Origin: Gammaproteobacteria bacterium HGW-Gammaproteobacteria-2 | GTDB lineage: Bacteria; Pseudomonadota; Gammaproteobacteria; Xanthomonadales; Xanthomonadaceae | NCBI GenBank assembly: GCA_002840015.1 | Contig: PGZE01000006.1 | Coordinates: 1-37,612, forward strand | Direction of reading: 5' to 3' | DNA: 37,612 nt | Shown here: piece after piece, positions 17,436-26,364 of the stretch | Position numbering within the stretch: the first letter of the stretch is position 1 | How the letters are laid out: every line of letters starts with the position of its first letter | Notes under the pieces: generated by a model | What the model saw: the letters and a program-made list of their open reading frames with translations, nothing else | Told to the model about the DNA's origin: nothing | The model's database searches: none | Translations under genes and position numbers: made by a program

Positions 17436-19355
17436 TTAGACGATCGGATAACACGCGCCCGGATCAAACTGCGCAGCGGGCAGTGGCATGCTGAACAAAT
17501 AACCCTGGCCGAACGGACAGGCTAGGCCTCGCAAAAAAGTCATGTGGTGATCAAACTCGATGCCTTCGGCGACGACGGAGAGACCCAGAGATTGCGCCAT
17601 GCTCACAATGGCACCGGCAATCGCCGCATCATCGGGGTTGCCCGGCACGCCACGGATAAAACTGCGATCAATCTTGAGGATGCGAAACGGCAGTTGCCGC
17701 AAATAGCCAAACGAAGAGTAGCCGGTGCCAAAGTCGTCGATGCTCAGTGATACACCCAGTTCACCCAGCATATGCAAGGTGCTGAGCGCCAAATCTTCAC
17801 CGGCAAGGAACAGGCTTTCGGTGATCTCCAGATGCAGTGCCGCAGCAGGCATCTCGTATTTACCCAGCAACGCGGCGACATGATCGACAAACGCCGGGTC
17901 ACGCAACTGCCGAACCGAAACATTGACAGCCATGGTGAATGCCGGGTGTTGCCTGCGCCATACTTGGCATTGTGCGAGAGCGTCGTCCATCACCCAGTAG
18001 CCGATCTCGCAAATCAGCCCGGTTTCTTCGGCCAAAGTAATGAAGCCGTCGGGAAACACCAGACCATCTTCGGGATGATTCCAGCGCAGCAAGGCTTCGG
18101 CACCCACGGTACGGCCATTGCTCAGATCAACGATGGGATGAAAGTGCAACAGCAACTGTCCAGCACTGACGGCCGAGCGTAAAAACTGCTCGGTGCGCAT
18201 GCGCGAGCGCACGTTTTCGTCGGTTTGCTGCGAATAAAAACGATAGCCGTTGCGCCCGGCTGCCTTGGTCTCATACATCGCCAGATCGGCGTTTTTCAGC
18301 AGGGTGGCGGCATCCTCACCATCCTGTGGGCAAAGGGTAATACCAATGCTGGCGCTGATCTGGTGTTCGACGCCATCGATCAGCATTGGCTTTGACACGG
18401 CTTCGAGCGTACGTAACGCCACCATCACCGGGTCATTGCGATCGGCCACCTGGCCGACGATAACGGCAAACTCATCACCACCCAAGCGCGCCACCGTGTC
18501 GCTGCTGCGCACGACCGATTGCAAGCGCTCGGAAATCGTTTTCAGCAATTGATCGCCCGCGTCATGACCACGAGAATCGTTGATGTCCTTGAAGCGGTCG
18601 AGGTCAACAAACATCAAAGCCAGCGAGGTATTGCTGCGCCGGGTGAAGGCAACCGCTTGATTGACGCGATCAAGAAACAGGCTTCGGTTCGGCAGCCCGG
18701 TCAGGCTGTCGTAGAGCGCCAATTGACGGTTTTTGCCCTCGCTTTGTGCAAGTGAATCGTTGCTTTCCTGCAACTGCCTCAGCGTTTCGCCAATTCGCCG
18801 CACGATACCAAACACCACGTAGATGGCGAGAATCGTGAATGCAATCATGCCGATCAACACCGACCAGGCCAAACGCTGGCCGACCGCTGCCACCGGTGCA
18901 ATAAACGCATCGGAATGTTCCCGGAAAGTGGCAGCGGTTGCGATCAGCTGCGAATGCATTTGAGTGCTATCAAGCGTGCCAGCTTCGTGGGCAGCGATGG
19001 CAAGCAGAGCGTTATCCGCGAGCGCGACATCCTGCTCGCATAAATGCAACAGCTCAGTGCCCCCCAGCAAGGATATTTCGGCGCGTGCAAACGCACCCAC
19101 TTCGCGCAAACAACCCAGTGGTTGGTCGCGGACGCGCAACACTGCGCTACGCACAGCTTGCACATCGATCACGCCCTTTGCGGGGTGGGCGATCAGTTCG
19201 TTGAGCGCGTGCGTAGCCTGCAAGTGGAGTGTGTTCAATTCGTGAAAGCGTGCGACTTTGGCCAACTGCACAAAACCCGTGAGGGCCAACACGCACAACA
19301 CGCCAATGATGGCCACAATTCCGAGCAGCCGCATGCGCATATCGCTGCTATTCAA
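17436..19355 (-). CDS. Membrane-bound GGDEF-EAL cyclic-di-GMP protein
   Basis: The 639-residue protein has a helix at 9-29, a periplasmic region of about 135 residues, a second helix (165-186) and a short coiled segment. A GGDEF domain follows with intact GGDEF (292-296) and an intact RxxD inhibitory site (RSSD, 283-286) spaced five residues before it. The EAL domain has EALLRW (420-425), NVS, and DDFGTGYSS (540-548), also intact. It could therefore both make and break cyclic-di-GMP; which activity dominates is not visible. The external domain is four-helix-like and unassigned. A Csu-type pilus operon in the same window is a possible downstream process, but no link is shown. Confidence 0.93.
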   Translation of the reverse strand: MNSSDMRMRLLGIVAIIGVLCVLALTGFVQLAKVARFHELNTLHLQATHALNELIAHPAKGVIDVQAVRSAVLRVRDQPLGCLREVGAFARAEISLLGGTELLHLCEQDVALADNALLAIAAHEAGTLDSTQMHSQLIATAATFREHSDAFIAPVAAVGQRLAWSVLIGMIAFTILAIYVVFGIVRRIGETLRQLQESNDSLAQSEGKNRQLALYDSLTGLPNRSLFLDRVNQAVAFTRRSNTSLALMFVDLDRFKDINDSRGHDAGDQLLKTISERLQSVVRSSDTVARLGGDEFAVIVGQVADRNDPVMVALRTLEAVSKPMLIDGVEHQISASIGITLCPQDGEDAATLLKNADLAMYETKAAGRNGYRFYSQQTDENVRSRMRTEQFLRSAVSAGQLLLHFHPIVDLSNGRTVGAEALLRWNHPEDGLVFPDGFITLAEETGLICEIGYWVMDDALAQCQVWRRQHPAFTMAVNVSVRQLRDPAFVDHVAALLGKYEMPAAALHLEITESLFLAGEDLALSTLHMLGELGVSLSIDDFGTGYSSFGYLRQLPFRILKIDRSFIRGVPGNPDDAAIAGAIVSMAQSLGLSVVAEGIEFDHHMTFLRGLACPFGQGYLFSMPLPAAQFDPGACYPIV

Positions 19356-19583
19356 ACGCCATTCCCCCGGTTTTTGTGGCTACGATCGGTGCGCCAGCCA
19401 ATGCTCGATAACGGCGACAGCCGAAATCCGCGCCATAGACAGAACATAGCAATTCCCGACGCTCCGCGATAGCTTTGCGGCGATACACGCTGACTTGGAT
19501 CAATAAATGCTGCCTTGGTTCCCTGCATCATACGGTGATGGCAGGGCAATGTTCCCGGCCCAATAAAACAGGGAATTTCACCC

Positions 19584-20297
19584 ATGCGAACGATTGGTCT
19601 GATTGGCGGCATGAGCGTTGAATCGACGGTGCCGTATTACCAGCAGATCAATCGCCATGTCGCCGAACGCTTGGGCGGCCTGCACTCGGCACCGTTGCTG
19701 TTGTACAGCGTCGATTTTGCGGAAATTGCGACGCTACAGGCGGCCGATGACTGGCAGCAAGCGGGTGCAGTGTTGGCAAATTGCGCGCAAGCCTTGCAAC
19801 GTGCCGGCGCCGAGGGGTTGGTTTTGTGTACCAATACCATGCACAAGGTCGCGCCGGAGATCGAGGCCGCAGTGGATATTCCATTTCTGCACATTGTCGA
19901 TATCACTGCGGCGGCGGTCTGCGCAGCCGGGATCGACAACGTGGCGCTGCTGGGCACCCGATTCACCATGGAGCAGGCGTTTTATCGTGAGCGCTTGCAG
20001 TCCCACGGGCTGAATGTGATGGTGCCGGATGTCGCAGATCGCGATTGCGTGCATCGGGTGATTTTTGAGGAATTGTGCTGTGGCCGGATCGAGCCTGCAT
20101 CACGGCAAGCCTTTGTCGATATTGTTGAGCGCCTTGCGCAGCGTGGAGCGCAGGCGGTGATTCTGGGCTGCACCGAGATCGGGCTGATGCTTTCGGCGCA
20201 AGACAGCCCGTTGCCATTGTTCGATACCACGGCGTTGCATGCGCGTGCGGCGGCGGAGTTTGTGTTGGCGGATCGCCTCTCCACCTGTACAGGTTGA
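19584..20297 (+). CDS. Aspartate/glutamate racemase family protein
   Basis: The 237-residue product starts MRTIGLIGGMSVEST, a hallmark of the aspartate/glutamate racemase (RacD/YgeA) family. The two catalytic cysteines are C82 (LCTNTMHK) and C196 (LGCTEIGL), one on each face of the substrate alpha-carbon, so both are present and the enzyme should be active without a cofactor. The amino-acid substrate (Asp, Glu, or a broader set as in YgeA) cannot be decided. It is a cytoplasmic, apparently single-gene unit with repeats downstream. Confidence 0.9.
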   Translation: MRTIGLIGGMSVESTVPYYQQINRHVAERLGGLHSAPLLLYSVDFAEIATLQAADDWQQAGAVLANCAQALQRAGAEGLVLCTNTMHKVAPEIEAAVDIPFLHIVDITAAAVCAAGIDNVALLGTRFTMEQAFYRERLQSHGLNVMVPDVADRDCVHRVIFEELCCGRIEPASRQAFVDIVERLAQRGAQAVILGCTEIGLMLSAQDSPLPLFDTTALHARAAAEFVLADRLSTCTG

Positions 20298-20310
20298 TCG
20301 GCTGATGTCC

Positions 20311-20380
20311 TGTGGGCGATGCTGTTTGTGGGAGCCCCCGTGTGGGCGATGCTTGTTGTGGGAGCCCACCCTGTGGGCGA
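20311..20380. repeat. About 30-bp tandem repeat (TGTGGGCGATGCT...GTGGGAGCCC)
   Basis: TGTGGGCGATGCT plus TTGTGGGAGCCC occurs at 20311-20337 and 20341-20367; a third partial unit, TGTGGGCGACCG, starts at 20372. The sequence resembles the GTGGGAGC intergenic repeats common in gammaproteobacteria. Confidence 0.8.
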
Positions 20381-20417
20381 CCGAACCACCTGCGCAACTG
20401 ACGCCCAGACTCGGAAG

Positions 20418-20447
20418 TTCTTTGCGTTTTTTTGCGTACTTTGCGGA
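20418..20447. repeat. GTCCGCAAAG-type repeat, third copy
   Basis: TTCTTTGCGTTTTTTTGCGT followed by ACTTTGCGGACC is a diverged copy of the unit at 9634-9670, in the same orientation. The sequence after it (CCCGAGGCCCCGAAGTCCCG) resembles the CCCGAGTC tails after the other copies. Confidence 0.7.
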
Positions 20448-20528
20448 CCAGAAGCTCTGCGCTTTTCCCGAGGCCCCGAAGTCCCGGGTTAAAATCACGC
20501 ACTCTCCCTGCACTGATCGAACCCGCCC

Positions 20529-21299
20529 ATGTGCCTGATTGCCCTGGCGTGGCATGTCCATCCACGCTATCCGCTGGTGTTGATCGCCAATCGTGACGAA
20601 TACCACGCGCGGCCAACCGCGCCGGCGGCTGTGCATCCCACGCAGCCGCAGTTGTTCGGCGGACGCGATCTGGAAAAGGGCGGTAGCTGGCTGATGGTTT
20701 CGGGTCAGCGGCGGATGGCGGCGGTGACCAATGTCCGACTGCCGCAGCCGGTTGATCCCGATGCGCAATCGCGTGGGCAACTGGTGATGGAGTTTGCGCA
20801 ATCGGATATTTCGGCCGTTGCCTATGGCAATGCGCTGGCCGATCGCGCGGCACAGTTTGCGCACTTCAATCTGCTGGCCTGGGATGGTGCCGATCTGGTC
20901 TACGCCGGCACCCACCCCGAATATGAGTCCGCGCGCATCGAACCGGGTGTGCATGTGCTGTCCAATGCCGGGCTCAACAGCCCATGGCCGAAAGCCTTGC
21001 GTCTGCGGCAGCGCTTGCGCGATTGGCTGGCCGAGGTCGGCCACAGCGCACCGCTTGAGCCGCTGTTTGCGGCGTTGGCGGATCGCGAACAAGCGGGTGA
21101 TGCCGAGCTGCCCGATACCGGCGTTGGCATCGAGCGCGAACGCTTTCTGTCGGCGCCATTCATCGTGGGTGCCGACTATGGCACCCGCTGCAGCACCATT
21201 GTGCTGGCCGATGATGGTTGCATCGCATTTACCGAGCGCCGGTTCGGGCCGTTGGGACAAGCGCTCGGTGACGTCAGCACCCGGCTTGAGCGGCAGTGA
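20529..21299 (+). CDS. NRDE-family protein (TANGO2-like)
   Basis: The 256-residue product begins MCLIALAWHVHPRYPL and contains ANRDE, the motif that names the family, then the GGRDLEKGGSWLMV and VTNVR segments. The cysteine at position 2 would become an N-terminal nucleophile after methionine removal, as proposed for Ntn-fold members. The eukaryotic homologue TANGO2 has been linked to haem or acyl-CoA handling; the bacterial role is unknown. The CHAD gene follows 55 bp later on the same strand. Cytoplasmic, no signal peptide. Confidence 0.9.
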   Translation: MCLIALAWHVHPRYPLVLIANRDEYHARPTAPAAVHPTQPQLFGGRDLEKGGSWLMVSGQRRMAAVTNVRLPQPVDPDAQSRGQLVMEFAQSDISAVAYGNALADRAAQFAHFNLLAWDGADLVYAGTHPEYESARIEPGVHVLSNAGLNSPWPKALRLRQRLRDWLAEVGHSAPLEPLFAALADREQAGDAELPDTGVGIERERFLSAPFIVGADYGTRCSTIVLADDGCIAFTERRFGPLGQALGDVSTRLERQ

Positions 21300-21354
21300 T
21301 TCAAGGCTATTCACGGTTAAGCGTATTGTGGGCATCAGTGCAGAAGGCTTGCCG

Positions 21355-22212
21355 ATGGTGAGTGAGGATACGATTGGCTCGATCATTGCGCGCGCGGTTG
21401 GCCTGCAGATCGCTGCTGCCGATAGCCATCTGGGTTGGCGCGGCGGGCGCATCCATGACGGCGTGCACCAGGCGCGCAAGGCGCTGCGCAGGGCGCGCGC
21501 GGTGCTGGCAATGGTCGCGCCCCGACTGGGCGATGCGGTGCCGGCCATAGATGACGAACTGGCTGCCATCGGCCGCTCATTGTCGTCATTGCGCGATGCA
21601 ATGGCACACGTGGAAACCCTGGATCGGCTGCTTGAACATGCCGGTGATGATGCCGCGTTGCTGCGCCGCTGCAGGCGGGTTGCCGTTGCCGCGCGTGTGG
21701 CGGCAGCCCAAGCCAGCGTGAACGATGATCCGGGGCTGGCTCGGCGCCGCGCGCGGTTGGCCCAGGTACAGATCGCACTGCACGAGTTGCCATGGTCGTC
21801 ACTGCAAGCCGGTGATCTTGAGCTGGCGTTGACCCAAGCGATCAGGCGTGCGCACAAGGCGCATGCGCGGGCGCGCAGAAAGGGACGCGATAGCGACTGG
21901 CATCGCTGGCGACGGCGTATCCGCGTGCTGGTGCATGCCCGCGACGTCTTGGTCGCCGCCGGGATCGATCTCGCTGCGCCGACAGCGGCGCAATTGCGCT
22001 TGGCGGCGGCACTGGGTTTCGCGCAGGATCTGGCGGTGCTCAAACGCGATGGTGTTGCCCAGGGCCATTTGGCGAGCGCCGACCGAGTTGCCCTTGAACA
22101 CCTGTTGAAACACCGCTTGAAGTGCGCTCGCGCTGCTGTGGAGCGGCGCGCCCGGGCAATGCGCGATAGCAAGCGCACCGATGCTGCACACGCTGTGCTA
22201 TCAGCACCATGA
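21355..22212 (+). CDS. CHAD-domain protein
   Basis: The ATG at 21355 gives 285 residues. The product is an alpha-helical, very Arg/His/Ala-rich CHAD domain: the first conserved block is GVHQARKALRRARAVL and the second WHRWRRRIRVLVHARD. Conserved histidines and basic residues line a pocket that in studied members binds polyphosphate. An in-frame extension back to 20794 overlaps the NRDE gene and is shadow. The stop overlaps the start of nnrE (ATGA), so the two are translationally coupled. No CYTH domain is fused or adjacent, unlike many CHAD proteins. Confidence 0.88.
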   Translation: MVSEDTIGSIIARAVGLQIAAADSHLGWRGGRIHDGVHQARKALRRARAVLAMVAPRLGDAVPAIDDELAAIGRSLSSLRDAMAHVETLDRLLEHAGDDAALLRRCRRVAVAARVAAAQASVNDDPGLARRRARLAQVQIALHELPWSSLQAGDLELALTQAIRRAHKAHARARRKGRDSDWHRWRRRIRVLVHARDVLVAAGIDLAAPTAAQLRLAAALGFAQDLAVLKRDGVAQGHLASADRVALEHLLKHRLKCARAAVERRARAMRDSKRTDAAHAVLSAP

Positions 22213-22958
22213 TCGTGCATACCCTGAGCGCCACCCAGCGCGCCGCCTGCGCCATCGTCACTGCCGCGCAAATGGCGCAGGTCGATGCCCGCACCATCGA
22301 GGGTTATGGTGTCAGCCTGATCCAGATGATGGAGAATGCTGGCCGCAATCTGGCAAACCTGGCGCATGATCGATTTTTGGCCGGCGATGCGCGCGGCCGC
22401 AGCGTGCATGTGCTGGCCGGGTCGGGTGGCAATGGTGGCGGGGTGTTGGCAGCGGCGCGGCGCCTGCATGGCTGGGGCGCCGAGGTGCAGGTATGGCTGG
22501 CGCAGCCCGATACGCTAAGCGCGGCAGCGGCACAGCAATGGCTCAGCCTGCAACGGCTTGGTGTGCGGCTGGGTGCTGGCGAGGCGCCCGGCGATGGCGC
22601 CGATCTGCTGCTCGATGGCCTGCTGGGCTATCGCCTGCGCGGGCAGCCAATGGGGCGTTATGCCGAACTGATCGCACAAGCCAATGCCGCAGATGTGCCG
22701 ATACTGGCGATGGATCTGCCATCCGGGCTCGATCCCGATCACGGCGGCATCAGCGCGGTCGCGGTAAGGGCCACCGCCACGCTCACCCTTGCCGCGCCCA
22801 AGCCCGGCCTGCTTGCTGAAGCTGCGCGGGCGATGGTCGGCGAACTGTATCTGGCCGATATCGGGGTGCCGCCGGCAGTGTATGCCGATCTGGGGCTGGC
22901 CAGTGCGGCGGCGATGGTGGATGTATTTGCGCTCGATGAGGTGCTGCGTTGGGTGTGA
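22209..22958 (+). CDS. nnrE: NAD(P)H-hydrate epimerase (YjeF N-terminal domain only)
   Basis: The 249-residue protein is the YjeF_N domain, which epimerises R- and S-forms of hydrated NAD(P)H so that the dehydratase can repair them. Visible motifs are AAQMAQVDARTIEGYG, LIQMMENAGRNLA, the glycine-rich AGSGGNGGGVLAAARRL loop and MDLPSGLDPDHG with the catalytic aspartate. In E. coli and many bacteria this domain is fused to the ADP/ATP-dependent dehydratase (NnrD). Here the protein ends after the epimerase domain, and no dehydratase gene is seen in the window. It is coupled to the CHAD gene by ATGA overlap. Confidence 0.9.
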   Translation: MIVHTLSATQRAACAIVTAAQMAQVDARTIEGYGVSLIQMMENAGRNLANLAHDRFLAGDARGRSVHVLAGSGGNGGGVLAAARRLHGWGAEVQVWLAQPDTLSAAAAQQWLSLQRLGVRLGAGEAPGDGADLLLDGLLGYRLRGQPMGRYAELIAQANAADVPILAMDLPSGLDPDHGGISAVAVRATATLTLAAPKPGLLAEAARAMVGELYLADIGVPPAVYADLGLASAAAMVDVFALDEVLRWV

Positions 22959-23023
22959 GACGGTGCTGTGCTGGCCACAGATGCAGTAGCATCGCTACAG
23001 AAATCCGGGTGAGGGGAGATTCG

Positions 23024-23434
23024 ATGGTCTGGTTGCGGGCGTTTATTGCAGGATTTTTTTCCACCCTGATCTTTCATCAGGGCATGTTGGCCTTGCTGTA
23101 TTTCGGCAAGCTGGTGCCACGCGCGCCGTTTGCCATGGCCGCGGTGCCGCCGCTGGGGGTTCCGTCGGTGATTTCACTGGCGTTTTGGGGTGGCCTGTGG
23201 GGTGTGCTGCTGTGGGCGATGATTCGTGGCCAAAGTGGTGGCACACATTGGTTGCTGGCGGTGGTGCTGGGTGCGTTGTTGCCCAGCCTGATCGCGTTGT
23301 TGGTGGTGTTTCCGCTCAAGGGTATGGCCTTCGCTGGCAATTGGGACCCGAAGATTTGGGTGGGCGCGGCCCTGCTCAACGGCGCCTGGGGTTTTGGCGT
23401 GGCGCTGTTGATGCAATGGCTGGGTCGGCGATGA
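23024..23434 (+). CDS. Small polytopic membrane protein of unknown function
   Basis: The 136-residue product has four probable membrane helices (about 5-25, 40-63, 74-95 and 113-133) and an FHQGMLALLYF segment in the first. The start at 23024 has a GAGGGGAG ribosome binding site eight bases upstream; the longer frame to 22949 overlaps the end of nnrE. The stop overlaps the start of the phosphoribosyltransferase gene (ATGA). I do not recognise a named family; similar small proteins are annotated only as hypothetical membrane proteins. Confidence 0.8.
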   Translation: MVWLRAFIAGFFSTLIFHQGMLALLYFGKLVPRAPFAMAAVPPLGVPSVISLAFWGGLWGVLLWAMIRGQSGGTHWLLAVVLGALLPSLIALLVVFPLKGMAFAGNWDPKIWVGAALLNGAWGFGVALLMQWLGRR

Positions 23435-24009
23435 GTGCCGTGCCCGCAACGATGCCAAGCGACCGCTTTCGCCTGTATGGCCGTGCCGGCACCTTGGCCT
23501 TGCTCGATGCCATGGCGCGACAGGCGGTGGTGCGCCTGGCCGGGCAACCGTGCACGGTGATCGGCGTATTGCGCCGCGGTGCGCCGCTGGCCGATCTGCT
23601 GGTGGAACGGATGCGTGCGCTCGATCCGGGCCTGGAAATCGCGCGCATGGACTTGAAAGTGAAGCGCTACAGCGATGACCTGCATCTGCTGCACCCGGAT
23701 ACCAGCCTGGATGCCAGCCCCGAGCAACTCAACGCCAGTTTTCGCGGCCGCCAGGTGATCGTGGTCGATGATGTGCTGTACCAAGGCTATTCGCTGTTCC
23801 GGGTGCTGGAGTTCGTGCGCTTGCGCGAGCCTGACGCAGTGCTCACCGCGGTGCTGGTGGATCGGCGCGCGCAGCGCTTGCCGGTGATGGCCGATATCGT
23901 CGGGGCGACATTGCAAATTGCGCCCGAGCAGGTGATCGAGTGCAATGTGCCGCCGTTCGAAGACGAGCTGGCAGTGGATGTATGGCGACCGGGGCCGGGC
24001 GCCGGTTGA
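23431..24009 (+). CDS. PyrR-like phosphoribosyltransferase
   Basis: The 192-residue product is a type I phosphoribosyltransferase. The PRPP-binding signature is VIVVDDVLYQGYS, the glycine loop VLRRGAPLADLL and the hood region MDLKVKRYSDDL. The layout fits PyrR/uracil phosphoribosyltransferase proteins, which bind PRPP and uracil and, in some bacteria, control pyr operons. The usual TGRT of the signature is QGYS here. No pyrB or pyrC lies next to it in this window, so a regulatory role is uncertain. It is coupled to the membrane-protein gene by ATGA overlap and converges on the next gene with a gap of six bases. Confidence 0.83.
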   Translation: MSAVPATMPSDRFRLYGRAGTLALLDAMARQAVVRLAGQPCTVIGVLRRGAPLADLLVERMRALDPGLEIARMDLKVKRYSDDLHLLHPDTSLDASPEQLNASFRGRQVIVVDDVLYQGYSLFRVLEFVRLREPDAVLTAVLVDRRAQRLPVMADIVGATLQIAPEQVIECNVPPFEDELAVDVWRPGPGAG

Positions 24010-24015
24010 TCGCAA

Positions 24016-24438
24016 TTACGCGCCGCGTTGTTTTGCGCTGGCGTTCAGGCTGATCCGGGTGGCGGTGGTGTTGCCGAGAGCCGCTTGCAAGCGAACCACT
24101 ACCCGACCTTGGGCGCTTTCCCAGACCTGTTCCTGAGTGTGCTCACCATCGCCGCCCAGCTGTACCAGACGCCAGCCGCTGGCGGGCAATGCGCTGCGAA
24201 AGAAATCAGCCGCTTGCGCGAGCGAGCCGGAGTAGACATGGTGACGCGCATTGTGACCAGCCAGCATCACCACTGCATTGGCTGGTGCCGGCACGCTGGC
24301 CAGCAATGCGCGATCAGCCGGCGCGGAGGACACCACCTGCACACCGACCGAGAACTGGCCGTGTGCTGCCGCACTGGCGTTCATTGGCGCGAGTGCGGCA
24401 ACGGCAAGCAGTAGTAACAGGGCGGTGCGCTGACGCAT
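24016..24438 (-). CDS. Secreted protein of unknown function
   Basis: The start MRQRTALLLLLAVAALAP at 24438 gives a 140-residue protein with a clear Sec signal peptide ending near NASAAA. GGAG precedes this ATG by about eight bases; an in-frame extension to 24603 has no such support. The mature part reads as one small alpha/beta domain containing AQAADFFRSALPASGWRLVQ, a pattern seen in short periplasmic proteins that handle a residue-by-residue mismatch (p < S-G-W). No family is recognised with confidence. It lies alone on the minus strand between the PRTase and the pilus operon. Confidence 0.7.
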   Translation of the reverse strand: MRQRTALLLLLAVAALAPMNASAAAHGQFSVGVQVVSSAPADRALLASVPAPANAVVMLAGHNARHHVYSGSLAQAADFFRSALPASGWRLVQLGGDGEHTQEQVWESAQGRVVVRLQAALGNTTATRISLNASAKQRGA

Positions 24439-24603
24439 GGTTGCTGGCTCCGTGGCGTTTGCCTTCGCAGCCATTGCAGTCGGTGACGCGCAGCAAATAT
24501 GCGTTGTCCGTCGCGAAATGCCCGTATTGCCCCAGTGTTGATGCGGTTTTGTGGCTGCGGTCGCGCGCCCACTGTGATCGCCAACGCACATTGCGCCGCG
24601 CAT

Positions 24604-24991
24604 TTAGATATGGCTGGCGATGGGGCGTGCAAGCGAACGTGAACCAGCGCACAAGATGCGCGGCCAGAGCCTTGATTTATCGAGCTGCGGCGCTTCGGGA
24701 CGCGTTGCGTCAGCGAAAGTGACGCGCAGGGTCAGACAAGAACGCTGCGCAATATCGGCTGATTCGCTGGTATCTTGAGCCGAAAATCGCGATGCTCATC
24801 ACAGATTTGCACGGCAATGCCAACGACCACATCGCAAGAGTGTGATGGCACAGACATTTCGCCCACGGTTTTGCTACCGTTCTGATCCCGTCATCCCGTG
24901 CGCGGGCACTGGCGGAGCCATCCCCGTCCAAGGATTGGCCAAATGCTGCAGCGCGTGCGCTGCGCCCTATTTTCTTAGAGAGAGAATCACC
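24604..24991. promoter_or_regulatory. 388-bp leader and promoter region of the pilus operon
   Basis: No gene is supported here. The region presumably holds promoters for the secreted protein (minus) and the pilus operon (plus). I looked for a cyclic-di-GMP-I riboswitch pattern and did not find one. The pilin ribosome binding site is the AGAGAGAA just before 24992. Confidence 0.4.
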
Positions 24992-25534
24992 ATGAATACC
25001 CAAGTTGTTGTCGCCCGCACGGGCAAGGTTTTATTCACCGCTATCGCCTCGGCGCTGCTCGCCGGCACCGCAATGGCCGGCCCGTCGCCGCAGACCGGCT
25101 CGTTCCAGGTTACCGCCAATGTGGTCGCCAGCTGCCGCGTCACCAATACCACCAATATCGCATTCGGCAACTATGACCCGGCTGACGTCAACAGCACTAC
25201 GGCTCTGGATGCCAATGGCGATATCTCGGTGCGCTGCGTCAAGGGCACTGTGGCCAATGTCGCCATCGAGCAAGGCATCAGCCCGGCTACCGGCTCCAGT
25301 TGCACCACCCCGCTGCGGCAGATGGCCGGTGGCACCGAGCGTCTGGGCTATGCCATCTTCCAGGATGCCGGGCGCACCACACCATGGGGTTGCGACGCTA
25401 GCAACGATCAGTCCTTCACCGCCACCACGGTGTCAACGCCGACCACACTGACTACCTATGGCCGCATTCCCGCTGGCCAGGATGTCGGTACCGGCACGTT
25501 TCTTGACACCGTAAACGTGACGGTCACATTCTGA
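24992..25534 (+). CDS. SCPU (spore coat U) domain pilin, major subunit of an archaic chaperone-usher pilus
   Basis: The 180-residue precursor has a signal peptide (VLFTAIASALLAGTAMAG). The mature protein begins GPSPQTGSFQVTANVVASC, an N-terminal extension of about fifteen residues that should serve as donor strand for the neighbouring subunit. An SCPU immunoglobulin-like domain follows with NIAFGNYDP, disulphide cysteines and the family ending GTFLDTVNVTVTF. This is the CsuA/B-type subunit of Csu pili, used in adhesion to abiotic surfaces and biofilm formation. It is the first gene of the operon, as expected for the most abundant subunit. Confidence 0.9.
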   Translation: MNTQVVVARTGKVLFTAIASALLAGTAMAGPSPQTGSFQVTANVVASCRVTNTTNIAFGNYDPADVNSTTALDANGDISVRCVKGTVANVAIEQGISPATGSSCTTPLRQMAGGTERLGYAIFQDAGRTTPWGCDASNDQSFTATTVSTPTTLTTYGRIPAGQDVGTGTFLDTVNVTVTF

Positions 25535-25581
25535 TCGCAGCGTGGGCGGCGCTGGCCGTCGCCCGCAGAAGAATCGTTTTT

Positions 25582-26364
25582 GTGATTACCTTCAACACCT
25601 CAGAGTGTGGCGCAATTGTGGCGCGCGCGCTGTTGCCGAGCTTGATCGCGATGCTCGGCATCATCGCACCGCACACCGTGGTGGCCGCACAGTTCACGCT
25701 GGCGCCAACCCGGGTGCATCTGGCGCCAGGGCAGGTGGCGCAGACCCTGGTGCTGGGCAACGAGGATGAGCGCGAGGTGTCGTTCGAGCTCAGCTACCAG
25801 CATTGGCGCATGGATGACGCCGGACAGTGGCTGCTGGAAGCCAGTGATGATCTGATCCTGCATCCGCAGATCGTGTCGGTGCCCGCCAATGGCAAAGCAG
25901 TGATCCGGGTCGGCACCCTGCGCGGCACGGTGGCGCAGGAGGATGCCTACCGTATCCAGATGCAGGAATTGCCCGGCGAGACCAGCAGCCAGGGAGCGGC
26001 GGTGACCATGCTCACCCGCCTCAGCGTGCCGGTATTCGTGCAGGTCGAAAAACCGAAGATGGCGCTGCAATTGAGCGACGTCAGGCTCGGCGCGGGCGCG
26101 CTCACGCTGACTGTGCGCAACAGCGGTAGCCGTTACCTGTCGCCGGAGGATGCGCATCTGATCGTGCGTGATGGCAAGGGCACGGTGCTGCACGAGGATA
26201 CGCTCGGCGTGCCTTATCTGCTGGTTGGCGCGCATTTGCAACTGTCGCGGCCGTTGCCGGCAACGGCATGCTCCGATGCACAACAAATCGAATTATCGTT
26301 CCCCGAAGCCAAGCTCGATCTCAGCGTGCCGGTGGTGGCCGCCAACCGCCAATGCGGCGGCTGA
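25582..26364 (+). CDS. Periplasmic pilus chaperone (PapD-like, Csu type)
   Basis: The 260-residue product has an N-terminal hydrophobic signal sequence ending near TVVAA and a two-domain PapD-like fold. The N-terminal domain opens FTLAPTRVHLAPGQVAQTLVLGNE and contains YRIQMQELP; the second includes LTLTVRNSGSRYLSPEDAHL. It should cap pilin subunits in the periplasm and deliver them to the usher. The GTG at 25582 is the furthest start; ribosome binding signal is weak and the true start may lie a few codons inside. Its 3' end overlaps the usher start by 13 bp. Confidence 0.88.
   Translation: MITFNTSECGAIVARALLPSLIAMLGIIAPHTVVAAQFTLAPTRVHLAPGQVAQTLVLGNEDEREVSFELSYQHWRMDDAGQWLLEASDDLILHPQIVSVPANGKAVIRVGTLRGTVAQEDAYRIQMQELPGETSSQGAAVTMLTRLSVPVFVQVEKPKMALQLSDVRLGAGALTLTVRNSGSRYLSPEDAHLIVRDGKGTVLHEDTLGVPYLLVGAHLQLSRPLPATACSDAQQIELSFPEAKLDLSVPVVAANRQCGG

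Noticed and set aside
20100..22469. 789-residue minus-strand open frame
   Set aside because: A shadow of the NRDE, CHAD and nnrE genes in GC-rich DNA; composition is Arg/Ala-rich with no domain.
24716..24990. Possible cyclic-di-GMP riboswitch before the pilin gene
   Set aside because: The conserved GEMM-I core sequences were not found.
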